The position numbers were made by a program, and so were the translations under genes. From contig NZ_SNZA01000002.1 in assembly GCF_004363305.1 (NCBI RefSeq), positions 124,001 to 188,000 on the forward strand: a stretch of 64,000 bases of DNA, given 5' to 3'. Origin of the DNA: Marinomonas communis. Lineage in GTDB: Bacteria > Pseudomonadota > Gammaproteobacteria > Pseudomonadales > Marinomonadaceae. Under the pieces are notes generated by a model that ran no database searches, was not told the origin of the DNA, and saw nothing but the letters and a program-made list of their open reading frames with translations. Positions 1 through 8,218 of this stretch are shown piece by piece; position 1 is the stretch's first letter, and each line of letters begins with the position of its first letter.

Positions 1-336
1 TCCAACCAACCACAACTGTCCACCTTGTTTAAGGTGTGGCAAGGTGGCTGCGAGCAGGTAATCAAGCAACTCTTTCGCCTTTGGCTGATAGATGATGACA
101 TGGTCGAACGCTTCGATTCGTCCTGCATCCCACTCTGCCCCGAAATGACGTTGCTCGTCTGCAAGGCCAACACGAGCCAATTGCTCGTCCACCGCTTTAG
201 ATTGACACCAAGTATAAACGTTCGCTTGTGACATCAGTGTCTGTGGGTAAGTGTCTTCAGGGTTGGCAAACAGTACATTGCCCGTAAACTGCGCCTCGTT
301 GCGCGCCAGCAATAAGCTGGGGGGATTAAGCGTCAT
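1..336 (-). CDS. rsmC: 16S rRNA guanine methyltransferase RsmC-like, N-terminal part
   Basis: This is the first 112 codons of a gene that runs off the left edge. The visible part resembles the N-terminal domain of RsmC, the class I methyltransferase that makes m2G1207 in 16S rRNA. It opens with a segment like the RsmC start (LLLARNEAQFTGNVLFANP) and contains a DHVIIYQPKAKELLDYLL block followed by LWLVG, matching the pseudo-Rossmann fold of RsmC. The catalytic C-terminal domain lies outside the window. The start codon overlaps the end of the upstream cyclotransferase-like gene by 11 bases, so the two are probably co-transcribed. RlmG, a sister family, is the main alternative. Confidence 0.7.
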   Translation of the reverse strand, partial: MTLNPPSLLLARNEAQFTGNVLFANPEDTYPQTLMSQANVYTWCQSKAVDEQLARVGLADEQRHFGAEWDAGRIEAFDHVIIYQPKAKELLDYLLAATLPHLKQGGQLWLVG

Positions 337-925
337 AAGTGATAGCTAACTCATTTAAAGTCAAAGTGGAAACAGGCGCCAGTAAATGACTAAAGCGCTC
401 TGTCGATAATTCAGTTTGTGCTCTTGGATACACCGGAGCACGTCGGTCATTCACCAACGGTGCACGCCAACCTTGGGTTAACGATAAAAAGTCATGCAAA
501 AAGTGATCGCCATGCTCTAAGCAACCCGACAAGATCACATCAACGTAACTCAAGACAATGGGGTAATGCTGGCAAGGCGTTACCACTTCTTTGGTGTGGT
601 ACACCCAATAGGTGCCTTCAGGCAATTCGTCTTCATGGTAAGAGTGAAGTTGTGAACGCGACACCTGTGCGCGTTCATAACCATGTTCGCGTTCATCAAA
701 CAATGGGAACTGGTCTTCTGCCACCTCAATTAACACCCCATTACAGGCCTTATTGGATGCTTTAATAACCGCCACAGAGCTCATGCCCAGTGCTTGGGAC
801 ATCACTGACCAAGTTCGTTCATACCCCTTCAGTTTAACAGGCCATACTTGGCCAGTTTCACCGGTCTTTGCACGGCTAGTTGAACTGATCAGGCTGCCAT
901 AACCTAGGATAAAATGACGACTCAT
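326..925 (-). CDS. gamma-glutamylcyclotransferase-like protein
   Basis: The protein has about 199 residues. It begins with a beta strand and a YGSL motif (FILGYGSLIS), the hallmark of the gamma-glutamylcyclotransferase fold, whose loop binds the gamma-glutamyl group. The acidic segment FPLFDEREHGYER fits the region carrying the catalytic glutamate in this fold. Characterised members release 5-oxoproline from gamma-glutamyl amino acids or glutathione, but the substrate here cannot be told. I chose the ATG at 925 over an in-frame GTG six bases upstream because AAGGAG sits five bases before it. The gene overlaps the start of the rsmC-like gene. Confidence 0.7.
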   Translation of the reverse strand: MSRHFILGYGSLISSTSRAKTGETGQVWPVKLKGYERTWSVMSQALGMSSVAVIKASNKACNGVLIEVAEDQFPLFDEREHGYERAQVSRSQLHSYHEDELPEGTYWVYHTKEVVTPCQHYPIVLSYVDVILSGCLEHGDHFLHDFLSLTQGWRAPLVNDRRAPVYPRAQTELSTERFSHLLAPVSTLTLNELAITYDA

Positions 926-1033
926 AAGCACTCCTTTTAAGGTGAGAGCAATTTAAGGAGCACTGATCATAACGCGCCCAATGACTGGAGGCTAGGCCAG
1001 AGAAGTCCCATCTGCCTAGCCTAGGCGCTTCAC

Positions 1034-1579
1034 TTAGTGATGACTAGAGTGCTCGCCTTCCGCCATTTTCTTATGATTACCATGGTTCATTTTCGAATGA
1101 TCCATAGACTTCATTTTCATACCTGCTGGCATATATTGTGTCATCTCTTCTGGCGACAACACTGGAGCGGTCAGAGGTAAACGCTCGCCATTTTTCATGA
1201 CCAAGGTAAATGCCACCTGATCGCCTGCTTTCAAAGGCTTTTTTAGCCCCATCATCATAATGTGGTAGCTACCAGGTTTGAGTTGCGCTTGACCATGAGC
1301 GGGCACCAAAACTTGCTCCACTTGGTACATTTTCATGGTGTCACCCTGCATTTCACTCAAATGCACTTCTACGGCATCTGCCACATCACTTTCTGCCGCG
1401 ACCAAATAACGATCTTGATCGGAGTGATTCGTTAAAGTGACGTAGGCACCACTCGCTGGCGCACCTGGCGGCATAGCACGCACCGCAGGATTACTCAGTT
1501 GGATATCACTTGCTAAAGCAAGACTTGATGCGCACAGGGTAGCAACTGCCGCGACAGTCGTTAAAAAACGTGAAGACAT
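1034..1579 (-). CDS. periplasmic copper chaperone PCu(A)C with His/Met-rich tail
   Basis: A protein of 181 residues with a cleavable signal peptide (cleavage probably after ASSLALA). The mature part is a PCu(A)C domain (DUF461). The Cu(I)-binding pattern is visible as HLSEM, then MKM, then HIMMM, which fits the H-M-X10-M-X21-H-X-M signature. The last 30 residues form a second metal-binding stretch rich in His and Met (MKMKSMDHSKMNHG...HSSHH). Family members deliver copper to the CuA or CuB site of terminal oxidases in the periplasm. The next gene, starting about 40 bases downstream of its own stop on the same strand, is a DUF2946-like protein, a common partner. Confidence 0.88.
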   Translation of the reverse strand: MSSRFLTTVAAVATLCASSLALASDIQLSNPAVRAMPPGAPASGAYVTLTNHSDQDRYLVAAESDVADAVEVHLSEMQGDTMKMYQVEQVLVPAHGQAQLKPGSYHIMMMGLKKPLKAGDQVAFTLVMKNGERLPLTAPVLSPEEMTQYMPAGMKMKSMDHSKMNHGNHKKMAEGEHSSHH

Positions 1580-1618
1580 AATACATTCTCTTATAGTGGA
1601 TTAATGGTTAAAACAAAT

Positions 1619-2017
1619 TCAGCTATAAAAGAATGGCGGGGCTCTCGGATCATAATGAGCATCGAAAGTCGCAATAACGTGCCCACTATAGGGGTCGCTC
1701 CAGCGTACAGGCACAAAAGGCGTCGCTGTAACGGAGTAATCTGCCCCGATAATCGATAAATGATCGACATTTAAGCCACACTTACAGCTGGCGTGTAACT
1801 GGCCAATGTGATCCTTAACTTGGGTGTCAGAAAACTCAGAAAGGGGTACTTTGATAAACTGGACACCGTTCATCAGAGTACAAACACGCAATACCACGTA
1901 ATCATTTTGCACGACAGGCTGCGTTGGCACCACAAGTGGACCAAGCAATGACACACACCAAGCAAATAATACCCAGCGTCCGTATTGACGTAATCGTGCA
2001 AGCAACGAAATTGGCAT
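1619..2017 (-). CDS. DUF2946-like exported protein
   Basis: A protein of 132 residues with an N-terminal hydrophobic segment (residues about 13-30) that looks like a signal anchor. The centre has a CKC motif and an isolated cysteine, and the C-terminus ends in DPRAPPFFYS. An RAPP-type end is typical of DUF2946 proteins, which cluster with copper chaperones and are thought to serve metal handling at the membrane. It lies 39 bases upstream of the PCu(A)C gene on the same strand, so they probably form an operon. The family call rests on the shape and the C-terminus, not on strong identity. Confidence 0.55.
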   Translation of the reverse strand: MPISLLARLRQYGRWVLFAWCVSLLGPLVVPTQPVVQNDYVVLRVCTLMNGVQFIKVPLSEFSDTQVKDHIGQLHASCKCGLNVDHLSIIGADYSVTATPFVPVRWSDPYSGHVIATFDAHYDPRAPPFFYS

Positions 2018-2125
2018 AATCAGACCGAAACTAAACGTGGCCTCATTGTAGAGAAAACCAACAAGAAAACCTAGAACCTTGATCAGGATGACGCCACCTA
2101 AACAAGGCTCTATCGCTTCAGACGT

Positions 2126-3655
2126 TTACTCGTTCGTGGCTTTAGGTTGTGGCCGCCCTAAGGCAAACACCAGCGGTAGCGCAGCAACCGTTACCCACAT
2201 CATCAAACGAAAGTCCTGCAGATAGGCCATGGTGGCCGCTTGAGCACTGACCATTTGATTCAGTGCAGCCAGTCCTGCTACAGACTCTGTAGAGTATGCC
2301 CCCGCCTGCTCAGCAAGTTGCAGCCCCATGTTAAACGGGTTGATGGATTCGGCAAAAATCGCGTGATTAATCTGCGTATGCTGGGTCAGATAAGTGGCAA
2401 CAATAGAGATGCCTATACTACTACCGATATTACGCAACAAACTGAATAACGACGAGGCTTCGGTGCGCAAATGCGGCGCTAAAGTTGAGAAGGCAATCGT
2501 CGAAAGCGGCACAAAAATCAGCCCCAATCCAGCACCTTGCACAATGCCCGTTCTGACAATATCTGCAGCAGTCGTATCCAAAGTGAACTGTGTCATCTCC
2601 CACATAGATGAAATGATCAACAGCAGCCCAACGAAGATAAACAATCTCGGATCGACTTTACCCGATAGCTTGCCCACTAGGATCATCATTGCCATGGTTC
2701 CAAAACCGCGAGGGGCTAAAATCATGCCAACATCAACCACTTGATAGCCCATCAGGTTTTGCATAAATGGCGGCAATAACGCCATAGTTGCCAGCAAAAT
2801 AATGCCGACGATAAAGATGAACACGAGACCTACCGAAAAATTACGATCACGGAACAGAGCGGTTTCAATAAAAGGACTGCTGTGCGTATTGATGTGCACC
2901 ACAAACATATACAAGCATAAGACCGCCAAGCCCGCCTCAATGATGACCTCTAAGCTACTGAACCAGTCTAAAGTTTCCCCACGGTCCAGCATCATTTGCA
3001 ACGCACCAATGCCAAGTGCCAGCAGTAAGAAACCGTAAAAATCGAACTTACGTTGGCGATTGAGATCCGTTTCTTTAACAAAGCTCGTGATGCCTAACCA
3101 AGCCAAAATACCAAACGGCACATTGATGTAAAACACCCAACGCCAGCTGTAGTACTCCGTCAACAAGCCCCCTAAAAAGGGACCAAGAATAGGACCGACC
3201 ATAACACCTACCCCCCACATGGCCATCGCTGAACCATGCTTTTCTTTAGGGTAACTGTCTAGCAGAATAGCCTGAGAGAGTGGAACTAAACTTGCGCCGA
3301 ACACGCCCTGTAACAGACGAAATAGGATGATCTGATTCAGAGATTGAGCCATACCACACAATACTGATGTCACGGTAAAGCCAACGACAGACCACAGAAA
3401 TAATCGCTTACGACCAAAGCGGGCGGATAAAAATCCAGTCAAAGGCATACAAATCGCTGCAGCAACGATATACGAAGTTAATACCCAAGAAATTTGGTCC
3501 TGTGTCGCCCCCATTGCGCCTTGCATATGCGGCAGAGCGACGTTGGCAATCGTCGTATCCAATGCTTGCATGATGGTAGCAAGCATGACCGATACGGTGA
3601 CCATGATGCGCTGAAAAGATTCATCTCCTGCGCGTTTTGATTGAGTGAGGGTCAT
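2126..3655 (-). CDS. emrB: DHA2-family multidrug efflux MFS transporter (EmrB/QacA type)
   Basis: An integral inner-membrane protein of 509 residues with about 14 hydrophobic segments. It carries the DHA2 pattern: an N-terminal LDTTIANVALPHM motif, then GFLSARFGRKRLFLWSVVGF (motif A) and a GPILGPFLGGLL antiporter motif (motif C). EmrB-type proteins expel hydrophobic drugs with proton antiport, working with an EmrA adaptor. Its start follows the emrA-like stop by 12 bases and the marR-type gene lies further upstream, giving the marR-emrA-emrB order known from E. coli. Confidence 0.9.
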   Translation of the reverse strand: MTLTQSKRAGDESFQRIMVTVSVMLATIMQALDTTIANVALPHMQGAMGATQDQISWVLTSYIVAAAICMPLTGFLSARFGRKRLFLWSVVGFTVTSVLCGMAQSLNQIILFRLLQGVFGASLVPLSQAILLDSYPKEKHGSAMAMWGVGVMVGPILGPFLGGLLTEYYSWRWVFYINVPFGILAWLGITSFVKETDLNRQRKFDFYGFLLLALGIGALQMMLDRGETLDWFSSLEVIIEAGLAVLCLYMFVVHINTHSSPFIETALFRDRNFSVGLVFIFIVGIILLATMALLPPFMQNLMGYQVVDVGMILAPRGFGTMAMMILVGKLSGKVDPRLFIFVGLLLIISSMWEMTQFTLDTTAADIVRTGIVQGAGLGLIFVPLSTIAFSTLAPHLRTEASSLFSLLRNIGSSIGISIVATYLTQHTQINHAIFAESINPFNMGLQLAEQAGAYSTESVAGLAALNQMVSAQAATMAYLQDFRLMMWVTVAALPLVFALGRPQPKATNE

Positions 3656-3667
3656 GCCACACCGACC

Positions 3668-4732
3668 TTAAAGCTTCACGCCAAGTAAGCTGGTTTGATG
3701 CTCTGTATCAACGGTAACTAACGTACTTAATCCTGCTCGTAACACTTGTTCATTATCATTAGCATCGATATGAATGCGTACTGGAACACGCTGCGTCACT
3801 TTCACCCAATTACCGGTCGCATTTTCAGCTGGGATCACCGAAAACTCCGAGCCTGTCGCAGGGCTAATACTTTCAACGGTTCCCTTCCAAGTCACGCCTG
3901 GGTATGCGTCCACTTCGACTTCAACCGTTTGTCCTGGTTTCATATAGGTCATGTCTTTTTCAGTGAAATTGGCTTCAATCCATGGATTTTGGTTAGCAAC
4001 CAAGACCATCGCACTGGCACCTGTCGTTATGTATTCACCGGACGTCGGCACATTGGTAACGATTCCGTTTGCCGGCGCATAAACCTGTACATGAGAAAGA
4101 TTCAACTTTGCTTGTTCCAGCTGTGCCTGCGCTGCTTGATAACTTGGGTGCTCTGTCACTGGACGAGAAGCATCTCCACCCAACGCTTCACGCAAGCGAC
4201 GCAAATCTTTTTCTAACGCATCGATTTGTAAACGGCTGGTTTTCGTCGTGTGAGTGGACGCATCGTACTGTGAATCTGAGATGTAGTGCTGTTTTAGCAA
4301 GTCAGCCTGACGCTTTTCGTCGCGCTGATTGTAGGCAAAAGTACTCTGCGCCAACGTGATTTCAGCTTCTTTCTCTTCGTAGGCCGCCTGCTGGGACAAT
4401 AGCTCAATACGCACCTGCTCCAACTGCGCCTGAGCTTGCGCCACGGCAGTTTGATAAGGCACAGGATCAATCGCGAACAGCAACGCCCCTTTCTCAACGG
4501 CTTGGTTTTCTTTTACCGCCAAGGTCTGAATCGATCCGGAGACTTCTGCTGTGATCATCGTCTTATCGTTTTTCACAAAGGCATTGTCCGTTTCAACATA
4601 ACGACCGCCGTGCAAGTAAACATAAGCCGAAGCCGCCACAGCAACAACGGGCACAACAAATAACAGCAAACGGCGCTTGTTTCGCTGTGTGACTTGTTTA
4701 GGTTCTACGGCAGGGGTATTGCTTTCACTCAT
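3668..4732 (-). CDS. emrA: EmrA/HlyD-type membrane fusion protein
   Basis: A protein of 354 residues with one N-terminal transmembrane helix (residues about 23-41) and a periplasmic body. The body has a biotinyl-lipoyl-like half (VSGSIQTLAVKENQAVEKG), a long coiled coil (about residues 95-190) and the second lipoyl half (VYAPANGIVTNVPTSGEYI), followed by a beta barrel. EmrA proteins bridge the EmrB pump to an outer-membrane channel. The gene sits between the marR-type and emrB-type genes, so it is probably part of one drug-efflux operon. No TolC-type gene is in view, so a channel encoded elsewhere must serve. Confidence 0.9.
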   Translation of the reverse strand: MSESNTPAVEPKQVTQRNKRRLLLFVVPVVAVAASAYVYLHGGRYVETDNAFVKNDKTMITAEVSGSIQTLAVKENQAVEKGALLFAIDPVPYQTAVAQAQAQLEQVRIELLSQQAAYEEKEAEITLAQSTFAYNQRDEKRQADLLKQHYISDSQYDASTHTTKTSRLQIDALEKDLRRLREALGGDASRPVTEHPSYQAAQAQLEQAKLNLSHVQVYAPANGIVTNVPTSGEYITTGASAMVLVANQNPWIEANFTEKDMTYMKPGQTVEVEVDAYPGVTWKGTVESISPATGSEFSVIPAENATGNWVKVTQRVPVRIHIDANDNEQVLRAGLSTLVTVDTEHQTSLLGVKL

Positions 4733-4766
4733 TCTTTAATGTCCTCTCGAAAGTGACGCCATGGCA

Positions 4767-5183
4767 TTAGTCTTGGCTGAGGTTGCTATGCATCACTTTT
4801 AACAAATGCAGTAATTGATCGATTTCATCCGCACTTAGTCCAGCGACAGCCTTTCGGTTGACGTCTTCGACCACGACGCCAATATCATCTAAAAGCGCCT
4901 GTGCCTGATCCGTTAAATACAAGCAATGGGCGCGTCGATCCGTTGGATCTGGGCGGCGTTCCACCAGCCCCTCGTCGCTCAATTGGTCAATCAAACGTGC
5001 GGTGGTAATCGGTTGAATTTCTAAAATATCGGCCAACGCCTTTTGGCGAAGACCTTCAAAACGCGACACATAAACCAATGCACGGGCTTGCATTGGGGTG
5101 ATGGGTAAATCGCTTTTCAGATACTCTCGGCGCAGTAAACGCTTCACATCCGTTAATAAAAAGCTCAGTTCTCTAACGCTCAT
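4767..5183 (-). CDS. MarR-family transcriptional regulator
   Basis: A protein of about 138 residues with the MarR winged helix-turn-helix. The recognition helix region is IQPITTARLIDQLSDEGLVERR and the wing carries the conserved D-x-R motif (DPTDRRAHCLYLT). As first gene of an emrAB-like operon it is probably a local repressor that responds to the exported compounds, as MprA does for emrAB. An in-frame GTG at 5195 would add four residues. Neither start has a good Shine-Dalgarno sequence, and I prefer the ATG. The AT-rich upstream region holds a possible operator. Confidence 0.85.
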   Translation of the reverse strand: MSVRELSFLLTDVKRLLRREYLKSDLPITPMQARALVYVSRFEGLRQKALADILEIQPITTARLIDQLSDEGLVERRPDPTDRRAHCLYLTDQAQALLDDIGVVVEDVNRKAVAGLSADEIDQLLHLLKVMHSNLSQD

Positions 5184-5204
5184 AAGGGGATCCACAGTGG
5201 TATA

Positions 5205-5245
5205 AGTTGATTATTGTATACTTTGCTTACTATAAACAATATATA
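5205..5245. promoter_or_regulatory. AT-rich promoter/operator region of the marR-emrAB operon
   Basis: The 60 bases upstream of the marR-type gene are AT-rich and hold an interrupted inverted repeat, ATTGT at 5213-5217 facing ACAAT at 5236-5240, within a TATA-rich stretch. MarR proteins usually bind such short palindromes over their own promoter. The assignment is by position and symmetry only. Confidence 0.35.
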
Positions 5246-5314
5246 GCTTTATATCTGCACGCTTGTTCCTCGATAGCCTCTGCGGTACCGATATTTCTTG
5301 CACAAATCACAGGC

Positions 5315-5350
5315 ATAAAAAAAGCGACCCGAAGATCGCTTAGTCGCTTT
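5315..5350 (-). terminator. Rho-independent terminator of the acetyltransferase gene
   Basis: Read on the minus strand, AAAGCGAC (5350-5343) pairs with GTCGCTTT (5328-5321) and a run of T follows. It lies 33 bases past the stop of the acetyltransferase gene. Confidence 0.8.
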
Positions 5351-5382
5351 AGCATTTTATAGAGGGTAGTTGCGTCTACCTA

Positions 5383-5796
5383 TCAATCTATGAGCTTGCC
5401 CATACTGATACGTTGCTCTACCTTGAAGCCCAGTGACTCATAAAACGCCACGACTTCTGGGTTGTTTACTTCACGCACCTGTAAGTTAACTTTGATGCAG
5501 CCAAGCGACTTCAACGTATCAAACGATGCATTAATCAAGTTGGTGCCTACGCCTTTGCGGCGATGATCAGGATGCACCGCTACGGCATACAGCCAGCCTC
5601 GGTGACCATCGTAACCAACCATACATGCACCAATCAGCTTACCTTCTTCCCACGCAACGAGGATTAAATCGTCTACGTCCAGTTTGGTTGGTAGCATCGC
5701 TCGTGGCGCGTTGTGAGACGGATCGTCTGGAAAGACCATTTCCCACAATTCTACCAAGGGTTCTAAATCAATGGGTTGTACCCTTCTTATTGTCAT
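5383..5796 (-). CDS. GNAT acetyltransferase, YpeA-like
   Basis: A protein of 137 residues that is a single GNAT domain. The acetyl-CoA loop is visible as HPDHRRKGVGTNLI (R-x-x-G-x-G/A), preceded by the strand LYAVAVH and followed by the late NPEVVAFYESLGF block. Overall it aligns with E. coli YpeA, including the GYDGHRG segment. Substrate unknown. The start was set at the ATG at 5796 because AGAGGAG lies eight bases before it. The GTG three codons upstream would overlap that ribosome site. The gene is monocistronic, with its own terminator. Confidence 0.82.
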   Translation of the reverse strand: MTIRRVQPIDLEPLVELWEMVFPDDPSHNAPRAMLPTKLDVDDLILVAWEEGKLIGACMVGYDGHRGWLYAVAVHPDHRRKGVGTNLINASFDTLKSLGCIKVNLQVREVNNPEVVAFYESLGFKVEQRISMGKLID

Positions 5797-5996
5797 AACA
5801 CCCACTCCTCTGAGTACACCTCAACATTGACAATATATACAAAAGCGTCGGCTATGCCCATCATGCCCCAAAATAGTTACTTATTGCCTTCTAAAAATAG
5901 CAACAATGTATTAGGAAATGAATAATTGTGCAAAACCAAAGGACTCCCTAGTATCGATTTACACCTTTTCGATCACCTAGCACCATGGAGAGCCCC

Positions 5997-7295
5997 GTGA
6001 CGGACACTTATTTAAGTAACAATAATGCCTCAAGCGCTAGCGAAGCGCCATCAGACAAAAAGCTATATAAGCTGATTATTGCCTCATCCATTGGTAATGC
6101 TTTGGAATGGTTTGACTTAATTGCCTATGCATTTTTTGCCAGTACCATTTCTAAGCTGTTTTTCCCAACCGACAACGAAACCCTTTCGTTGATGATGGCC
6201 TTATTTGCTTTTGCCATGTCTTACCTCATTCGCCCTCTAGGCGCTGTGGTCATTGGTGGCTACGCGGATAAAGTCGGTCGTAAAGCCGCCATGTTGCTAA
6301 CGATTTGGCTAATGATGGCAGGTACTTTCTTGATCGCGGTTATGCCAACCTACGAAAGCATTGGCTTGCTTGCCCCCATTGGCATTTTGCTAGCACGCTT
6401 GATGCAAGGCTTCTCAGCCGGTGGTGAGTTTGGCAGTGCCACGGCTATGTTGGTGGAACAGTACCCTGAGCGCAAAGGCTTCATTTCCAGCTTTATGTTT
6501 GCCAGCCAAGGTATCAGTGGGCTTCTAGGTGCGGGATTTGGTCTTGTGCTAACCGCCACTCTGACAACAGAGCAACTGGAAGACTGGGGCTGGAGGGTGC
6601 CTTTCATCTTTGGTTTACTGATCGGCCCTGTGGGTCTATACATTCGCCGTCATATCGAAGAAGCAGAGTCTTTTGCTGAGAAAGAAGAAGTGAAAGTACC
6701 GGTTGCTGAGCTGGTGAAAACCCATAAGCGCGGCCTATTTTTCAATATTGGTGCCATGGTGCTGTCTACCTCTGTAACTTATTCGATTATTTTCATGCCG
6801 ACTTACGCCACGAAATATCTCGGTCTAAGTGGCTCTATTGGCTACGGTGGCACCTTGATCAGTTATGCGGTACTGACCGTTCTAACGCCTTTCATCGGAA
6901 TATTGTCTGACCGAATCGGTCGTACCAAATTGATGATGTTTGCAGGCGCACTCTTCTTCATCACGGTTTACCCAGCCTTCATGTTACTGTCAGCGAATGC
7001 AACCTTACTGGTTCTGGCTTCGGTATTGTTCTGGTTAAGCGTATTAAAAGCGATGTATTTTGGTGGTCTGCCAGCGCTGATGTCCGAGCTCTTTCCGACC
7101 CACGTTCGCGCCACAGGCATGGCATTAAGCTACAACATTGCGACCACAGTGTTCGGCAGCTTCACGCCCTTCCTATTAGTTTGGTCGATCAGTGCTACCG
7201 ATGATTTGATGGCTCCAAGTTACTACTTATTGTTCACTTGCTGCGTGAGTTTGATCACCATGCTGGCGATCCGTAAGCACTTCAAGATTGGTTAA
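5997..7295 (+). CDS. MFS metabolite:H+ symporter (MHS family)
   Basis: An inner-membrane transporter of about 432 residues with 12 predicted helices. MHS-family marks are GNALEWFDL near the start, GGYADKVGRKAAML (motif A) after helix 2 and LARLMQGFSAGGEFGSA in helix 4. Relatives include KgtP (2-oxoglutarate), ProP (proline/betaine) and CitA, so the substrate is likely a small carboxylate or zwitterion but cannot be named. I chose the GTG at 5997 because GGAG lies six bases before it, while the ATG at 5985 has no ribosome site. A strong terminator follows. Confidence 0.82.
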   Translation: MTDTYLSNNNASSASEAPSDKKLYKLIIASSIGNALEWFDLIAYAFFASTISKLFFPTDNETLSLMMALFAFAMSYLIRPLGAVVIGGYADKVGRKAAMLLTIWLMMAGTFLIAVMPTYESIGLLAPIGILLARLMQGFSAGGEFGSATAMLVEQYPERKGFISSFMFASQGISGLLGAGFGLVLTATLTTEQLEDWGWRVPFIFGLLIGPVGLYIRRHIEEAESFAEKEEVKVPVAELVKTHKRGLFFNIGAMVLSTSVTYSIIFMPTYATKYLGLSGSIGYGGTLISYAVLTVLTPFIGILSDRIGRTKLMMFAGALFFITVYPAFMLLSANATLLVLASVLFWLSVLKAMYFGGLPALMSELFPTHVRATGMALSYNIATTVFGSFTPFLLVWSISATDDLMAPSYYLLFTCCVSLITMLAIRKHFKIG

Positions 7296-7307
7296 TATAA
7301 GACTCAG

Positions 7308-7338
7308 AAAAGGCAGTGATGTATGCATCACTGCCTTG
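7308..7338. terminator. bidirectional terminator
   Basis: A perfect 12-bp stem, AAGGCAGTGATG against CATCACTGCCTT with a four-base loop, lies between the convergent MHS-transporter and TSUP genes. T-rich tails are short on both sides, so termination may be moderate. Confidence 0.65.
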
Positions 7339-7354
7339 ATGAACTGACTTTGAA

Positions 7355-8137
7355 CTAAATTAAAAAGTTCGCCCCAACCCCTAGTAGTAACACCGCAAAT
7401 AACTTCTTCAACAATACCGCATCCAAGTTATGCGCAAGCCTTGCCCCCAAGCGAGCACTAAAAAAGCTGGTCGCGGCGATCCCTACTAACGCAGGCAGAT
7501 AGACAAAGCCCACGCTGTATTCAGGCAGAGCCTGATGCCCCATCCCCATCACAATAAAAGAAAACGCTCCAGACAGGGCAATAGGCAAACCACAAGCCGC
7601 TGAAGTGGCTACGGCTTTTTTCATATCGATCCCTTTCCAGGTTAAAAATGGCACCATTAAAGAGCCGCCGCCGATACCAAAAATAGCCGACGCCCAACCA
7701 ATCAAAGCGCCCGAAACAGATAACGTAGGCTTAGACAGTGATCCTGTATTGCCCTTGGGCTTCCAACCAAACCACATTTGTAGCGCCATCAGTACCGCAA
7801 ACACACCGATAATCTGCTGCAGGTCATCCCCGTCAATATAAGAGGCCGTCACACCGCCTAACGAGCTGCCTAACAAAATCCCCACGCTTAACCACACAAC
7901 GAGAGACCACAACACCGCACCTCGCTGATGATGTGCCCACACTGAATTAATGGAGGTGAACAAAATACACGCTAACGATGTACCCACGGCGAGGTGTGTC
8001 AGCACATCCGCAGAGACGCCTTGAGCCGAAAAGCTGAACACAAGTACCGGGACGATAATCAACCCGCCACCGATACCAAATAACCCTGCCAACACACCAG
8101 AACACACACCAAGTACCAAATACATAATAAAGTCCAT
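7355..8137 (-). CDS. TSUP-family permease (TauE/SafE-like)
   Basis: A protein of 260 residues with about eight hydrophobic segments and the duplicated TSUP signature: LAGLFGIGGGLIIVPVL near residue 15 and SAIFGIGGGSLMVPFL in the second half. TSUP proteins move sulfite, sulfoacetate, oxalate-type acids or similar organic anions. Nothing nearby points to sulfur metabolism, so the substrate is open. It is convergent with the MHS transporter and lies downstream of the M20 peptidase gene, separated from it by that gene's terminator. Confidence 0.82.
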   Translation of the reverse strand: MDFIMYLVLGVCSGVLAGLFGIGGGLIIVPVLVFSFSAQGVSADVLTHLAVGTSLACILFTSINSVWAHHQRGAVLWSLVVWLSVGILLGSSLGGVTASYIDGDDLQQIIGVFAVLMALQMWFGWKPKGNTGSLSKPTLSVSGALIGWASAIFGIGGGSLMVPFLTWKGIDMKKAVATSAACGLPIALSGAFSFIVMGMGHQALPEYSVGFVYLPALVGIAATSFFSARLGARLAHNLDAVLLKKLFAVLLLGVGANFLI

Positions 8138-8165
8138 GCCACACTCCCCATGTTTGCATGCAAAA

Positions 8166-8196
8166 AAAAGAAGCCCCTCGTTATCAGGGGCTTCAT
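8166..8196 (-). terminator. Rho-independent terminator of the M20 peptidase gene
   Basis: On the minus strand GAAGCCCC pairs with GGGGCTTC around a short loop, followed by a run of eight T residues. Confidence 0.85.
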
Positions 8197-8218
8197 CAGA
8201 TCGTTACCATATGGTCAT

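Noticed and set aside
418..765. A 115-codon plus-strand frame opposite the cyclotransferase-like gene
   Set aside because: It is the antisense shadow of a conserved gene, with no ribosome site and no recognisable protein.
5985..5996. ATG at 5985 as start of the MHS transporter
   Set aside because: It has no ribosome site, while the GTG at 5997 has GGAG at ideal distance formed by these very bases.
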